The notes beneath the pieces were generated by a model. That model ran no database searches, was not told where the DNA came from, and was given only the letters and a program-made list of their open reading frames with translations. A program made the translations under genes and the position numbers. From assembly GCF_032854445.1 (NCBI RefSeq), contig NC_088300.1:59248984-59308983 (forward strand): a stretch of 60,000 nucleotides of DNA. The letters run 5' to 3'. Shown here piece by piece: positions 46,131-57,039 of the stretch. Every line of letters starts with the position of its first letter. The stretch's first letter is position 1. This DNA is from Liolophura sinensis. Taxonomy: Eukaryota; Mollusca; Polyplacophora; Chitonida; Chitonidae.

Positions 46131-46330
46131 ACTTACCCCTGATCAAAATTGATAACACAGTGGCTCTATCAATTTCTCAATGAGTGCAATTTTGCTTACT
46201 TTAAACTGCAATATCTCTGTTATGCAACCAACTTACCCCTGATCAAAACTGATAACACAGTGGCTTTATCAATTTCTCAATGTGTGCAATTTTGCTCACT
46301 TTAAACTGCAATATATATGTTATGCAACAT
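46131..46330. repeat. Direct duplication, 100-bp unit
   Basis: ACTTACCCCTGATCAAAA...CAATATCTCTGTTATGCAAC starts at 46131 and again at 46231, about 95 percent identical by eye. Confidence 0.93.
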
Positions 46331-46487
46331 CCCAAAGACAAAATGTAATGCTTTTTAATCTTCAAGTGGGATACTTTATCAGTACATATACAATTTAGTC
46401 TGGTGCTAATTTTACTTTTAACAATAGATTATGTAATACTACATATTAAATGTTACAATCACACGTGCATCATTTACTTCCAACATA

Positions 46488-46607
46488 CGTCCAGAAAGAA
46501 AGCCAGCATGAGTTGGACTTCAACTCACAGCGACCACACTGGTGAGGGACTCCTGGGTCCTTGCCCCACACTGGCATGCTAACCACCTTAGCCACATAAG
46601 AGCCCCA
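46488..46607 (-). repeat. SINE family A, head-side fragment
   Basis: It reads AGAAAGAAAGCCAGCATGAG, CTCACAGCGACCACACTGGT, GGACTCCTGGGTCCTTG and GGCATGCTAACCACCTTAGC. This is the head and B-box side only; the tail half is absent. Confidence 0.8.
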
Positions 46608-47326
46608 GTTTACCTATATATGTACAGTATTTGTTCCCGCAGTTCTGAAGCATGAAAACAATTGTCAAAATTGGTCAAAGACAATGACATGTATATGTAG
46701 GAATGTAAGACATAACAAACAAAATGTATAAATGAACAAAGAGAACCCCTGTCTGTTCTGCCCAATCTGGACACACAATGTGTTCCGGTTGCTTACCACA
46801 CTCATATTACAATAGAAACAACCCCACAGCCAAATAGAATAAAGCCTACACAGTGAAGATTAACCAAACTACCCTTACTACAGGTAGCAACATGCACATA
46901 CTGAACAAAGTAGAATTCAGCACATGAAACCATACAGCAAAACATACACATACATGTACTTGTGAATTTTTGTGACCACGCCATTAAAATGTCCTACCTA
47001 GTCAGTCCATGGGTGACCTACCAGAATTCATTTCAGTGTATATTTGTAAGAGACTCTGAGGGACTTACAAGTATGTTATTATCTCTTATCTGTAAGTACA
47101 GGCATGAGCCGAGAGAGACAGATAAGACAGATGAAATATGTCCAGCTTACACCAGCACACAACCAAAAGATAAAGCTGAGAAGAGCCAGCTTTACCTTGC
47201 CTTTAGGTTTAACTAAACATAAGGAGATTATTATTCCGTAGGTGTCATTATATATGCTTACCACTAACACATCAATGTTACATTATATACGCTTACCATT
47301 ACACACACCTGACACATCAATGCTAC

Positions 47327-47528
47327 ATTTATTTATTTATTTATTTGATTGGTGTTTTATGCCGTACTCAAGAATATTTCACTTATACAACGGCGGTCAG
47401 CATTATGGTGGGTGGAAACCGGGCAGAGCACGGGGGAAACCCACGACCATCCGCAGGTTGCTGACAGACCTTCCCACATATGGCTGCAGAGGAAGCCAGC
47501 ATAAGCTGGACTTGAACTCACAGCTGCC
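47327..47528 (-). repeat. SINE family A body inside the minisatellite
   Basis: The tail TTTATTTATTTATTTGATTG lies on the left and the body continues to CTCACAGCTGCCGCATT, where minisatellite resumes. The head is missing exactly from the CACCAATG step. Confidence 0.9.
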
Positions 47529-47690
47529 GCATTATATATGCTTACCATTACACACACCTGACACATCAATGTTACATTATATATGCTTACCATTACACAC
47601 ACCTAACACATCAATATTACATTATATATGTTTACCATTACACACACGACACATCAATGTTACCTTATACGTGCTTAAAATTACACACAA

Positions 47691-47772
47691 GGGCCGCCTC
47701 CGTGGCTCCGTTGGTTAGCAAGATGACCCAGGATTTAGCGTAATGACCCAGGAGTCTCTCACCAATGAGTCT
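47691..47772 (+). repeat. SINE family A head, opposite orientation to the body
   Basis: It reads GGCCGCCTCCGTGGCTCCGT, TGGTTAGC, then AATGACCCAGGAGTCTCTC and stops at ACCAATG. It is the piece missing from the body at 47327-47528, but on the other strand. ATGACCCAGGA is partly doubled inside it. Confidence 0.85.
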
Positions 47773-47884
47773 CTTACCATTACACACACCTGACACATCA
47801 ATGTTACATTAGATATGCTTACCATTACACACCCCTGTCACATCAATGTTACATAATATATGCTTACCATTACACACACCTGAA

Positions 47885-48623
47885 ATCTTTTACAAATATG
47901 GCAATCCCCCTGCCTTCAAAAAAAAATTACTGACTTTCCTAGTTCAATTTTAACATTCATTTCCATAGCCAACGCATTTACTGGCTCCTTGAAATTATTG
48001 CATGTGTATGTGATTATTAAAATCTGTAAAATACACAGTTGTCAATGTATAAAGTTATTACTCACACATATGTAAATCTGCTGACACTGACAGTATACTA
48101 CCTCACCTGAACACGTGATTTTAAGTATGAGCACATTTGCCCAGTATTTCAGGTAGTAAAATACAGGCAGCTAGGGGCACATTTCCATGACAATGTCACT
48201 ATGTACATGTAATATAATATAAGTGATCATGGTGCCATGAGATATGCAATGTAGGTCAGGTAAAGGTAATCCTATCACATCCTGGTTGGTATCCATGGCA
48301 AAGGTCAAGATAAAGACACCTAGAGCTTTTGGTATGATCAGGCCTTATGTAAAATGGAGTTACGTGAGCATTAGGGGCTGATCTAGCCGTAGAGTTTGGG
48401 ACCTATATGCCTAACACATCCAGACAGAAAGTTTCTGGGTTACAACCACCACAGCAGACCGAATTACTGAAAGTTTTGTAAACTGATGACTTATGTTTTA
48501 AATAATTTGTAAGCGTCTTTAATGTAGTAATCAAACATTCAAAACCTGTTCATTTACCCGTGTTGTTCATGTATGTCACTTGACACACAGTTCTCATTCT
48601 CAATGCATGCTGCCAATTTGTTA
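47885..48623. other. No gene seen
   Basis: AT-rich sequence. A loose tRNA-like pair of boxes lies near 48395-48450 (CCGTAGAGTTTGGG and TCTGGGTTACAACC) and may be another SINE head. Confidence 0.4.
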
Positions 48624-50206
48624 TAGAACTCTCAAAACTAAATCAAGGTAAAGCTAGTGGGAATGATAACATTAGTCAAAGATTTCTTGTGTCAGCAGCC
48701 CCATGACTTGCGGGTTCTTTGACAACAATTCTCAATAAATGTACATGTATCACTAACAGCAAATGTCCAGAAGTTTGGAAACAAGCCAAAGTCATCTGTG
48801 TCCACAAGGGAGGTGGGGAAAGACAATGTAGAAAACTACAGACCAATTTCAATCCTCCAAATTCTGTTTGAAATCTTCAAAAGACCTGTTTATGATCAAT
48901 TTTACAATTTCCTAACTAAATTTAACATGCCTAGTGATTCTCAGTCAGGATTTCAGAACCAACATTCCTGTGAAACTGCTCTCATTAAAATAGTTAGATC
49001 ATGGCACAGTGGTGCAAGGCTATTGACAAGTGAGAGCTAGTTGGATCTGTCTTTAATGACTTCATGAAAGCATTCAACACTATTAACCACACTCACATGT
49101 ATTGTAAGTATTAAAAAGAAACTACAACTTCATAAATTTGACCAAAGTGGAACTGAATTCTTCAGCCCATGTGTATAGCTATGTAGCCTGAGAGTCTATG
49201 TGGGAGGAGAGATATCTGTTTCTAATGCCATATGCTCAGGCCCTTTATACAGCTGTTCTGATAAGCTACCTGTAATCTGTGATCACACTAATGATGAAGT
49301 GAATAAAAATCAAATCCTGGTGTACTGAAAACCAGATGTTCATCAATCTCCAAAAAGCTCAATGTATGTTTATTGGGTGTATGCAGCGTTTAAGATGTAT
49401 TGTGAATTCATTAACTGTTTCATTAAACCCTTGAAAGAGTTGCTCATACAAAGCTTCTCTGTGTTTGTACTGATGAAAACTTGTCCTGGAACAATCATTT
49501 TGAAAACATAAGTGTAATAGTCAGCCTGCTTTTTGGCATTTTTAGACATTATACACTTAAGAACAGTTTAAGTAAATTCTCTTGTTAATTGTTCTACAAA
49601 CTCAACATACTATCACGCCTTGACTATTGCTGTAGTGTCTGGGGTAGGAGATCAGCAGTGAACATTGAGAAGCTTACCAAAATCCTGAAAAGATCGGGTC
49701 ATATTACATTAAGTGCTAAAATAACTGTTAGTAGTACAACCCTCTTTGGTCAACAGAAATTTTTGGTGTTAATTTTAGACCTTTTGTTTAAAAACATCAA
49801 CAACGCAGCCCTAAGTCATCTAAAAGAATTGTCTTTGCCAACAAATAAATATGTGTATGTACATTCCAAAATGTCTAAATGGCTCAAAAATGGTTTCTCT
49901 GTGCTGGGTCCAACGTTATGGAATTCTCTACCAATTGAAATAAAAGCCAGTTTCTCCATTCCATCCTTGAAAAGTAAACTGCTAAAATCCTACCATTCTG
50001 GTAGATAAAGGCTCATGATCAATTAGAGCACGCCTGTTAATGCTTTTCGAATGACTGATTAGGAGATTAGGAGTGCTTTTATAATTAATCTTACATTGTT
50101 TATTAATTAGTTCATGTAACACTCTTACATGTGTATCTCCTATACATTTATCAATTATGCCAAATGACTGTGTCACCTTCAATAAATTATTATTATTACT
50201 CTTTAT
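48624..50206 (+). pseudogene. Decayed non-LTR retrotransposon ORF2 (RT) fragment
   Basis: In order along +: GKASGNDNIS, VICVHKGGG, VENYRPISILQILFEIFKR, MPSDSQSGFQNQHSCETALI, then a broken KAFNTINHT block, an INLQKAQCMFIG block, LSRLDYCCSVWGRR and GPTLWNSLPIEIKA. The catalytic FADD block is not recognisable, and there are many stops and frameshifts. It ends near an ATT microsatellite (50182-50206), a usual 3' tail of such LINEs. The block order is that of the CR1/Rex/Jockey-like group. Inactive. Confidence 0.9.
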
Positions 50207-50431
50207 TGCAACCATGTGACAGTCTTGCTGGAAGAAGACATTTTAAACATATATGAATACTGAAAAAAAAAAATATATATTTTATGTGATTTTCACATTC
50301 TGATTTCTGTTTATTTCAGCTGGTTTTAAAAGCACTGTATGTATGTGTTCTGAAAAAGCAACTGTTTCCTGATTTTAACATACTCACACCATGATATGGC
50401 TGAAATCTTTTGAATAAGGCATTAAACCCTT

Positions 50432-50725
50432 ATCATTCATTCAGGGGCCTCCGTGGCTCAGTCGGTTAAAGCGCTAGCGCAGCGTAATGACCCAGGAGTC
50501 TCTCACCAATGCGGTCGATGTGAGTTCAAGTCCAGCTCATGCTGGCTTCCTCTCCGGCCGTACGTGAGAAGGTCTGTCAGCAACCTGCGGATGGTCGTGG
50601 GTTTCCCCCGGGCTCTGCCCGGTTTCCACCCACCATAATGCTGGCCGCCGTCGTATAAGTGAAATATTCTTGAGTACGGCGTAAAACACCAATCAAAAAA
50701 AAAAAAAAAAAAAATCATTCATTCA
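50432..50725 (+). repeat. Full-length SINE family A with 12-bp target-site duplication
   Basis: Body 50444-50713, flanked by perfect ATCATTCATTCA at 50432-50443 and 50714-50725. The head is GGGGCCTCCGTGGCTCAGTC, with A box TGGCTCAGTCGG; the B box is GAGTTCAAGTCC near 50521. A conserved core follows, then CACCAATC and about 20 A. The box spacing (about 68) is longer than in a tRNA, so it is a SINE promoter and not a tRNA gene. Confidence 0.95.
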
Positions 50726-51940
50726 CTTCAAAGAATCTTCTGAACATTTATGGTCATTTTTACATGATAAAACAGCAGAGTGCGAGTACATGTATTTGAG
50801 TATCTTTCTATAAATGAACTACTGGATATGTGTATACGTGCAATTCTTTATCACATTCAACAAGTGGTAATCTATTCAGTATTGATTCCTGTGTTAATGT
50901 TGTTTTTTTATCAGTAACATATGGTAACATGTTTCAACTGGAATGTTACAAATGAATTTATTGAAAACCATTTTCCTACAAATCAATATCATGTGACGTG
51001 CTGTTGCTGCTTCACAACCATGATATGGAAATTTATTCCAAACATTTTAAAGTGTCCTGATTTCCAACAAAGTGTTGTGTTAACCATATACAACATGTAC
51101 AATGCCAGAAAACTCTGTTGGCCCAGACATTTATTCAAAGAATTAAGATGATATCTTACATATTTAAACCTTCCATTTAATGCTCATATGACATTACACA
51201 GATATGGGTATTTACCAATCAAAACTGTTTACATATTTATTTCATTAATAACAGTGAAAACAGACAGGTAAATGTGTGGACGAAACCTGGAAACTCCCAG
51301 ACAAAACCACCGTTCATTTTAAAGAGTATGCCATCTGACGTAAAGTCAGAACTAAGCAGAACCTGAGGAAATGTAACAGTGTATTAATGGTTGGTGGTCC
51401 CAATCTAGGAAAGTCCCTGACTAAATACCTACTGATACTAACAATATACAAATGTATACTGATTGCAATGACATCTGCTAAAATGGAGATAAGAGTTCAA
51501 TAGAGTAAATCTTCTTATCCTTACAATGCAGTATCCTACACCGAGGTAACACATGCGGCGAAGGCAGTTCAACTAGATGAAAACCAGAAAACTACTCTGT
51601 AGATGCCATTCTTTAGACTGGTAACATGTGGCAGTATGAATACCCCTTAGACAAAAAGTGGCTGAAAACAGGATTGGCTACATTTGTGTAAGTAACCTTG
51701 TGTACTGATTAAAACATCGATTGATTAATATCATGTGTTCTTGTATGTGGTGTGACACAGACACACACACATAGGGTTGTTACACCAGCAGCATGACTAT
51801 ATGTATGTTGTACAGCATGAAGTCCCTGTGTGTGGGTGTGAAAAAAATGCACCCCTGTTGCCCTACAAGTATGAAGATAATGCCCCCAACTCCCATCACC
51901 CACAACAAGTTTTTTCTGTTGATTTAAATTCAATTAATTT
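50726..51940. other. No gene seen
   Basis: AT-rich sequence. A CA/TG-rich patch lies near 51755-51770. No exon was recognised. Confidence 0.45.
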
Positions 51941-52105
51941 ATTTATTTATTTGATTGGTGTTTTACAATGTACTCAAGAATATTTCACTCATACGCCAGT
52001 GGCCAGCATTATGGTGGGTGGAGATCAGGTAGAACACAGGAGAAACTCATAACCATCTGCAGGTTGCTTGCAGACTTTACCACATATACCTCAGAGGAAG
52101 CCATC
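51941..52105 (-). repeat. SINE family A copy, 5'-truncated
   Basis: TTTATTTATTTATTTGATTG, CTCAAGAATATTTCACTCAT, GTGGCCAGCATTATGGTGGG to CAGAGGAAGCCATCAT. TTTAAAT lies at both sides (51923 and 52107), a possible 7-bp duplication. Confidence 0.85.
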
Positions 52106-53925
52106 ATTTTAAATATGAACAGATTTTGATAAGAAGGATCACCATGTCAGCAGAGGTTGTTTTACCTTGACAAGCTGCAGATAAAAACAGAGACTATGTG
52201 TACCTTCATCTGTTAATTGTATACATTGCACATACATGTAAAAACAAGTTATTTTTATTGGCTTTTCGACAGGGCAAAAGTTTATGGCAATTTATATGTA
52301 ACCGGCTCTTGTACATGTACGTGATTCAATGCATACATTATCAGCAAAATGTCACACTCTCTACTCTTCCTGTAGGCACATGTACATGATAACCTGTCCT
52401 TGTATATACACTGCATAATGGTAAGACAAATACAGTATCCGAGCACTCTGAGGGAGCACGCATATCGTTCACTTTTCTACATAATTCCTCTTTCATTATG
52501 TGTATATATGTATATACACAAATCTGGAATGAATACATGCATGCAAGGTTTAACTTGGACAAACTCTCCATAATGATGTTATTATATATTATAGTTCATG
52601 CAATGCTCAGAGCAGACAAGGATCAGACCATTACACTAAAGACTGTGTCTTTCTGTCTTAATATAGCATTTACATGCACTTCCAAATTATACACTCACGA
52701 ACAAATATTACCTACATAATACAATATACATTATAGAACTGCTTTATGCACATACACATGACGTCAGCCTAATATATGTATTATTATTCAGATGTGTTTT
52801 TAGAGCCATTGTACTGTCTAGACTGGCATAAAGAAAATTTGCTTAACTTTATGTAAAGCCCTGAAATTCACTGAAGTGAATCTCCATAACCTCTATGTAT
52901 GTATCTATGTATAATACTGTTACTACAATAACATGTACCTCACAAAAATGTGAGCATTGTACATTGTACATACACATCTGTGGCATTAATGGGCACACCT
53001 TCCTTATTTACTCTCTGAAGGTTTTCTTGATAATACCCAGGGACTTCAGAATTTTATTGAATTTTATCTTTGTCAAGGCATTTCTTGTAACTTTTTTAAT
53101 ACTGAACTAAATGGTGAGGGTCGGACAGCTCGTAACAGTTGGACTAGTATGAAACTGGACTCATTATCTACCAATTTTAAGTGCCATATTACCTCAAATA
53201 ATGAGCCCTTTTTTAATAATTTTTAAACTCAGTTTAGCAATATATATATACATGTACTGAGGTAGCCAATTATGAGTAAATGATAAATCTGGACACTAAT
53301 CTTTTAGCCCAAGTGAGAAAGGCATTGAAGAAGATTTTATTTAAAAAAATGAAAAACATAGCTTTCAGGTAAAAAATTCTTTCTGGAAAAGTAATCAGGA
53401 TGTGTCTAGCCTTCAAATATGATAGTTTCAGTGGCATGTAGTACCTTGAACTAGTACTTTAAATTTCGTCCATTTAGCTCTATGTTACTTATCACCTCCT
53501 GCTCCTTGCCAGGAACCTGGGTGCTCGAAGCAATGAAAAATATCATGCAGGGTAATGCAGGTAATATCATGCAGCTATAAATCTGCTGGGAGACATTCAT
53601 TCTGGAGCCAAATTAATGTCATACTATATTCTCTTAGGTGCTGAAACTTTCATTTTCCAGCAAAGGGATCATCCTACATTTCAAATAGCAATTAAACCCT
53701 TTCTTAAGATCAACAGAGCCCTGAAATCAGGCAATTTAATGTGCATCATAATCATGTGCAAAATAATAGGTCATTTACCGTACATAGATCATTTAAGCTG
53801 AATTGATGTTTGCTAAGGTTTCAGAGTAAAAACAAAATGTAAAGTAAAAAGCGGTTGGGTATACAGCTATTCTGTATACTTACCCATAATACATATACTG
53901 CTAATCGGCCTATATTAAAAACACC
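52106..53925. other. No gene seen; one CRE octamer
   Basis: AT-rich, with TACATGTA steps and TATATATA runs (53240). TGACGTCA lies at 52759-52766. A diffuse dispersed repeat (TAATAGGTCATTTACCGTA) lies near 53765. Confidence 0.4.
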
Positions 53926-54059
53926 TATCAACCTGCAGATGGTCGTGGGCTTCCCCCTGGACTCTGCCCTTTTTCCTCCCACCATGATGATGGCCGCTGT
54001 TGTAAAAGTGAAATATTCTTGAGTATTGCATAAAACACCAATCAAATACATGAATACAT
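53926..54059 (+). repeat. SINE family A, 3' half
   Basis: It reads CAACCTGCAGATGGTCGTGG, CCCACCATGATGATGGCCGC, GTGAAATATTCTTGAGTATT and AAACACCAATCAAATACATG. Confidence 0.85.
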
Positions 54060-54593
54060 AAAATACCTTTCATCAGGTCAAATGCCTTGAAACAAGCTTG
54101 CAGCATGCAGAGTTCCCTTGAATAGTTCTTAAATATTAAGTCAAAACTATTTCTTTGGTGCAGGTATTCACTATGTTCTGTATTTTACCTAAAGGTGTAT
54201 ATTATTGTCAATCATTCCATGCAATCAATCAAGCCATTGGCTCTACCTCTCTGCCTAAACCTACTTTCCTACTGTTGTTGCAAACAAAGGTAATCTGGGG
54301 GCGTAGCTGGTTCAGTATTTGTTTTATCCTTATATACACATTAAACAATACAAACATGCACAATTATACTGTCTAGGCTATAGTTTGATTTTATTATAGA
54401 CTTAAATATTAGACTACCGTAGCAGATATCATGCACGACAAATCTTTTAATAAATTAGACTGTTAAATTTGAGAGAGAGATGAACTGGTGGAAGAATCTG
54501 ATTTCCTTTAAACAACTATCTGAGTCTAGTTAATGAAAAGAGGCTTTTGAGCCATGCACAGTTGTACAGCCGGCTGACACATCGTGACTTTAG

Positions 54594-54850
54594 TATGTGA
54601 CATCGCTCGGTTCAAAAGTTCCTTCCGAAACAAATACTGTGATCCTTTCAATCGTCTCGACGATTTTCTGAAAAGAAGACTAAAACAAAACTTACATATC
54701 AAAGGCCGATTCCAGTCAGAATCTGGTGGAACCACTCAAAATACGATGGAAAATTGGGAAGTAAAGAAGCTTCTTCAGGCTAGCAAAGGGATTTACCAAA
54801 CATCCGCAGTCAAGAGCGCCACAAAGGGAGGTAACCCGCGACTACAATGA
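54594..54850 (+). CDS. Possible terminal exon of an unidentified gene
   Basis: After a candidate acceptor (ACTTTAG at 54587-54593) the frame runs 84 codons to TGA at 54848-54850. Sample blocks are DIARFKSSFRNKYCDPF, LDDFLKRRLKQNL, GRFQSESGG and MENWEVKKLLQASKGIYQ. The product is basic with heptad-like Leu spacing and a balanced codon mix, unlike the AT-driven frames nearby. No in-frame ATG precedes it except the internal one at MENWE, so upstream exons would be needed. I do not recognise the family; the acceptor's pyrimidine tract is weak. Confidence 0.4.
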
Positions 54851-56722
54851 GTAGGAAAAGCCTTACAGCACTGTTTATATTTCTGCACGCTTTGCTATAC
54901 GAATTTTGAGTTTTCCATCAAACACTATATGCTGCTTAGCCTGTATATAGTGTACCTGCATACACGCAGGGTCTATAATTCTGTAATTAGCCTACTGAAA
55001 TTCGTGGTCTGCTTTAGATGTAACTTCACTAACAGATTTTGGTCTGGGTTAATTACAGCCAGTTTCTTCCCTTTTCTTAGCGCCTACTAAACTCTCAATG
55101 CTTTAATATTTGGAGATTTTTTTGCTTTTTCCTTTTTATGTGCCGCTCAGTTAACCCTTTGGACAGATATACTTTACATAAGATTCAAAAATTCAGTGTG
55201 ATGCACTTAAGGCATAAACATAAACATTAAGTCGTATAGAGGCACAGATATGCCTGGGCCACGGAGACGTGCCTATAATGTGCCCTGATAAACTCTGTCC
55301 GCCTCCCTCCACCCCCCCCCCCCCCCCACCCGCTACCTCCCACCCTCCCTCAACCACCTCCGGCCTGGCCCCAAATTTTAATCCCTTCAATTTTTAAACC
55401 ATGTCGCTGTCACGTCTCTTTGCTCTTTAAACCCAATGTCTCTGTGCCCCAGCTTTGAATGTCTGCCCAAGAATACGTTTTTTATATAGCAATCTGAGGT
55501 TGCGGAGCCTCCGGAGCCAAAGCTGCCCTTGGACACTGGCCTGAAGTGCTGCATGGGATAACCTTTTAAAACTTTCATTTCTCAGCATGTCACTTTTATG
55601 GCTCTATACCCTACACAGCCCATCTGTCAATGTCCCGAATTAGCTGAGATCTCATCAACGGCAGTTTAGAGTCGCGAAGCTTCCGGGTTCCATAGGCGGC
55701 CCCTGGACCCTCGCCTGATGTAATGTGATAGCTGGACCCCAGTTTCAGTTTCCTCCCGACGACACGGTAACATCTATATATGCATGAGCTTATGTTGATC
55801 CATGTGAGCAACAGACTCTAAATGTATATCTCTATTTAGGAGGCTGTTGCAAGGGCAAAACCAAATATAGTGACAAGCTGTATGAGTGAATCCTGCCAGA
55901 AATATGGGATTTTCAGCTTTATCGAGTTCATCTATGCATATATTGTTGTATAATGTTGGGCCATCTAGAATATTTCACGCATCCTTGCATAGAAATTACT
56001 CGAATAGAACCACCCTTCATTTAACTCTCATACAACACCATACGATTTCGCAGCAAATACCACACTGAATGCATCCCGTGTATCCAACGGACCTGGCGGT
56101 ATAAGTTATATGTATACATGCATGTTGTCTTTTAAGTACATATATACGTGCAAATAACTACAACTAGTGACAAATTCAAACTTTCACGGGGAGGATATAC
56201 TGTGTAAAAATGTGTATTTCCTTGGGAGGTCATAATTATCCAACTCATTTTAATGTTATGAATAATAATGACAATTATAGCTTATTTTAACGAAGAGAAG
56301 AGACATGTCATTATATGTATAAGCCATTAATTTGATAATGCGTACAGTGAATTTCCATTATAAGCTGCATATTACAACTAACCACGCATCGTCATGCTGC
56401 TGTTAGACATCGACCCTCTTTGAATGAATACACAAATGTATATATTCTTAAACTTTTCATCCTTTCTACCAATTGGAATGGTAATAATTGAAATGATACG
56501 TTAGGAAAATTTTGACAAAGGAAAGCCCTAAATTGTAAGCGTCAATAAACATCTCTCTTATATATACATTTCTGGCAAAGTATATACATACACCAATCTT
56601 AGCAGATGATATTTTCTGTCATAAACATAACCATAACGGACTAAGCGTATTGTTAATGCTCCGCGTCTGACCCTGGCCGGCCTTTAATAGTGGATTATAG
56701 TAAACGACTTTCTTGTGACAAG
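54851..56722. other. Unassigned stretch with homopolymer C and a diverged duplication
   Basis: Sixteen consecutive C lie at 55312-55327. Two diverged direct copies of about 70 bp lie at 55494-55563 and 55667-55735. Locally GC is higher (55250-55750) than in the surroundings. No gene is assigned. Confidence 0.45.
55494..55735. repeat. Diverged direct duplication, possibly coding
   Basis: The GAGGTTGCGGAGCCTCCGG block and the GAGTCGCGAAGCTTCCGGG block are about 65 percent alike by eye over 70 bp. Both lie in open - strand frames (one reads SGEGPGAAYGTRKLRDSKLP), but the two frames are not the same. Confidence 0.5.
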
Positions 56723-56800
56723 TGACGTCATATGTTCGAAATTAGGCCCCTGTTGATCGCTATATATATATAGTATGCATTCAGACATTCAGATTTCATT
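56723..56800 (+). promoter_or_regulatory. CRE + TATA core promoter
   Basis: A perfect TGACGTCA (56723-56730) stands about 30 bp before TATATATATATAG (56761-56773). CATTCAGA words follow at 56779-56800, where an initiator would sit. The first ATG-bearing exon begins 160 bp downstream of the TATA. The layout is that of a sharp RNA polymerase II promoter. Confidence 0.55.
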
Positions 56801-56931
56801 CAGACGCTAAACACCCTCGTACATACATAAGAGTAAAATTCTTCCAAGAACATGTAGCCATAGCAGTCTGACGTGAATAAGTATTTCTCCTTGTGGTTAT
56901 ACACATTATTAGCATAGTGGACCTAAAATGC

Positions 56932-57039
56932 ATGGAAGATGAGAAGTTTCAACAACGGAAACGGATAGTTAGACCGTATAGTGCCCCAGTATATATATAT
57001 CCTTACGTATACCGTGTACATTTCCCTGCATTTCTCAAG
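56932..57039 (+). CDS. Probable first coding exon of an unidentified gene
   Basis: From ATG 56932 the frame encodes 36 residues, beginning MEDEKFQQRKRIVRPYSAP and continuing VYIYPYVYRVHFPAFLK. It ends exactly at CTCAAG|GTGAGT (donor 57040), in phase 0. A CRE-TATA promoter lies 160 bp upstream. An out-of-frame ATG at 56928 would make a four-residue upstream frame overlapping the start. I do not recognise the Tyr/Pro-rich N-terminus, and I could not place the next exon, which may lie outside the window. Confidence 0.5.

Larger units (their letters stand above)
47245..47884. repeat. Minisatellite, about 43-bp unit, interrupted by SINE pieces
   Basis: Units TATATGCTTACCATTACACA plus CACCTGACACATCAATGTTACAT occur at 47245-47326, 47529-47690 and 47773-47884. 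SINE sequence separates the three blocks. Confidence 0.92.

Noticed and set aside
47242-47718. 158-codon open stretch on +
   Set aside because: It is composed of minisatellite and SINE sequence.
50453-50530. tRNA gene at the A and B boxes
   Set aside because: The boxes are too far apart, no clover-leaf forms, and the unit continues into the SINE core and poly(A) tail.
54164-54289. Possible 126-bp phase 0-0 exon on + (VFTMFCILPKGVYYCQS...)
   Set aside because: Borders CAG and GTAATC are acceptable, but the sequence is unlike a known family and no partner exon could be joined to it.
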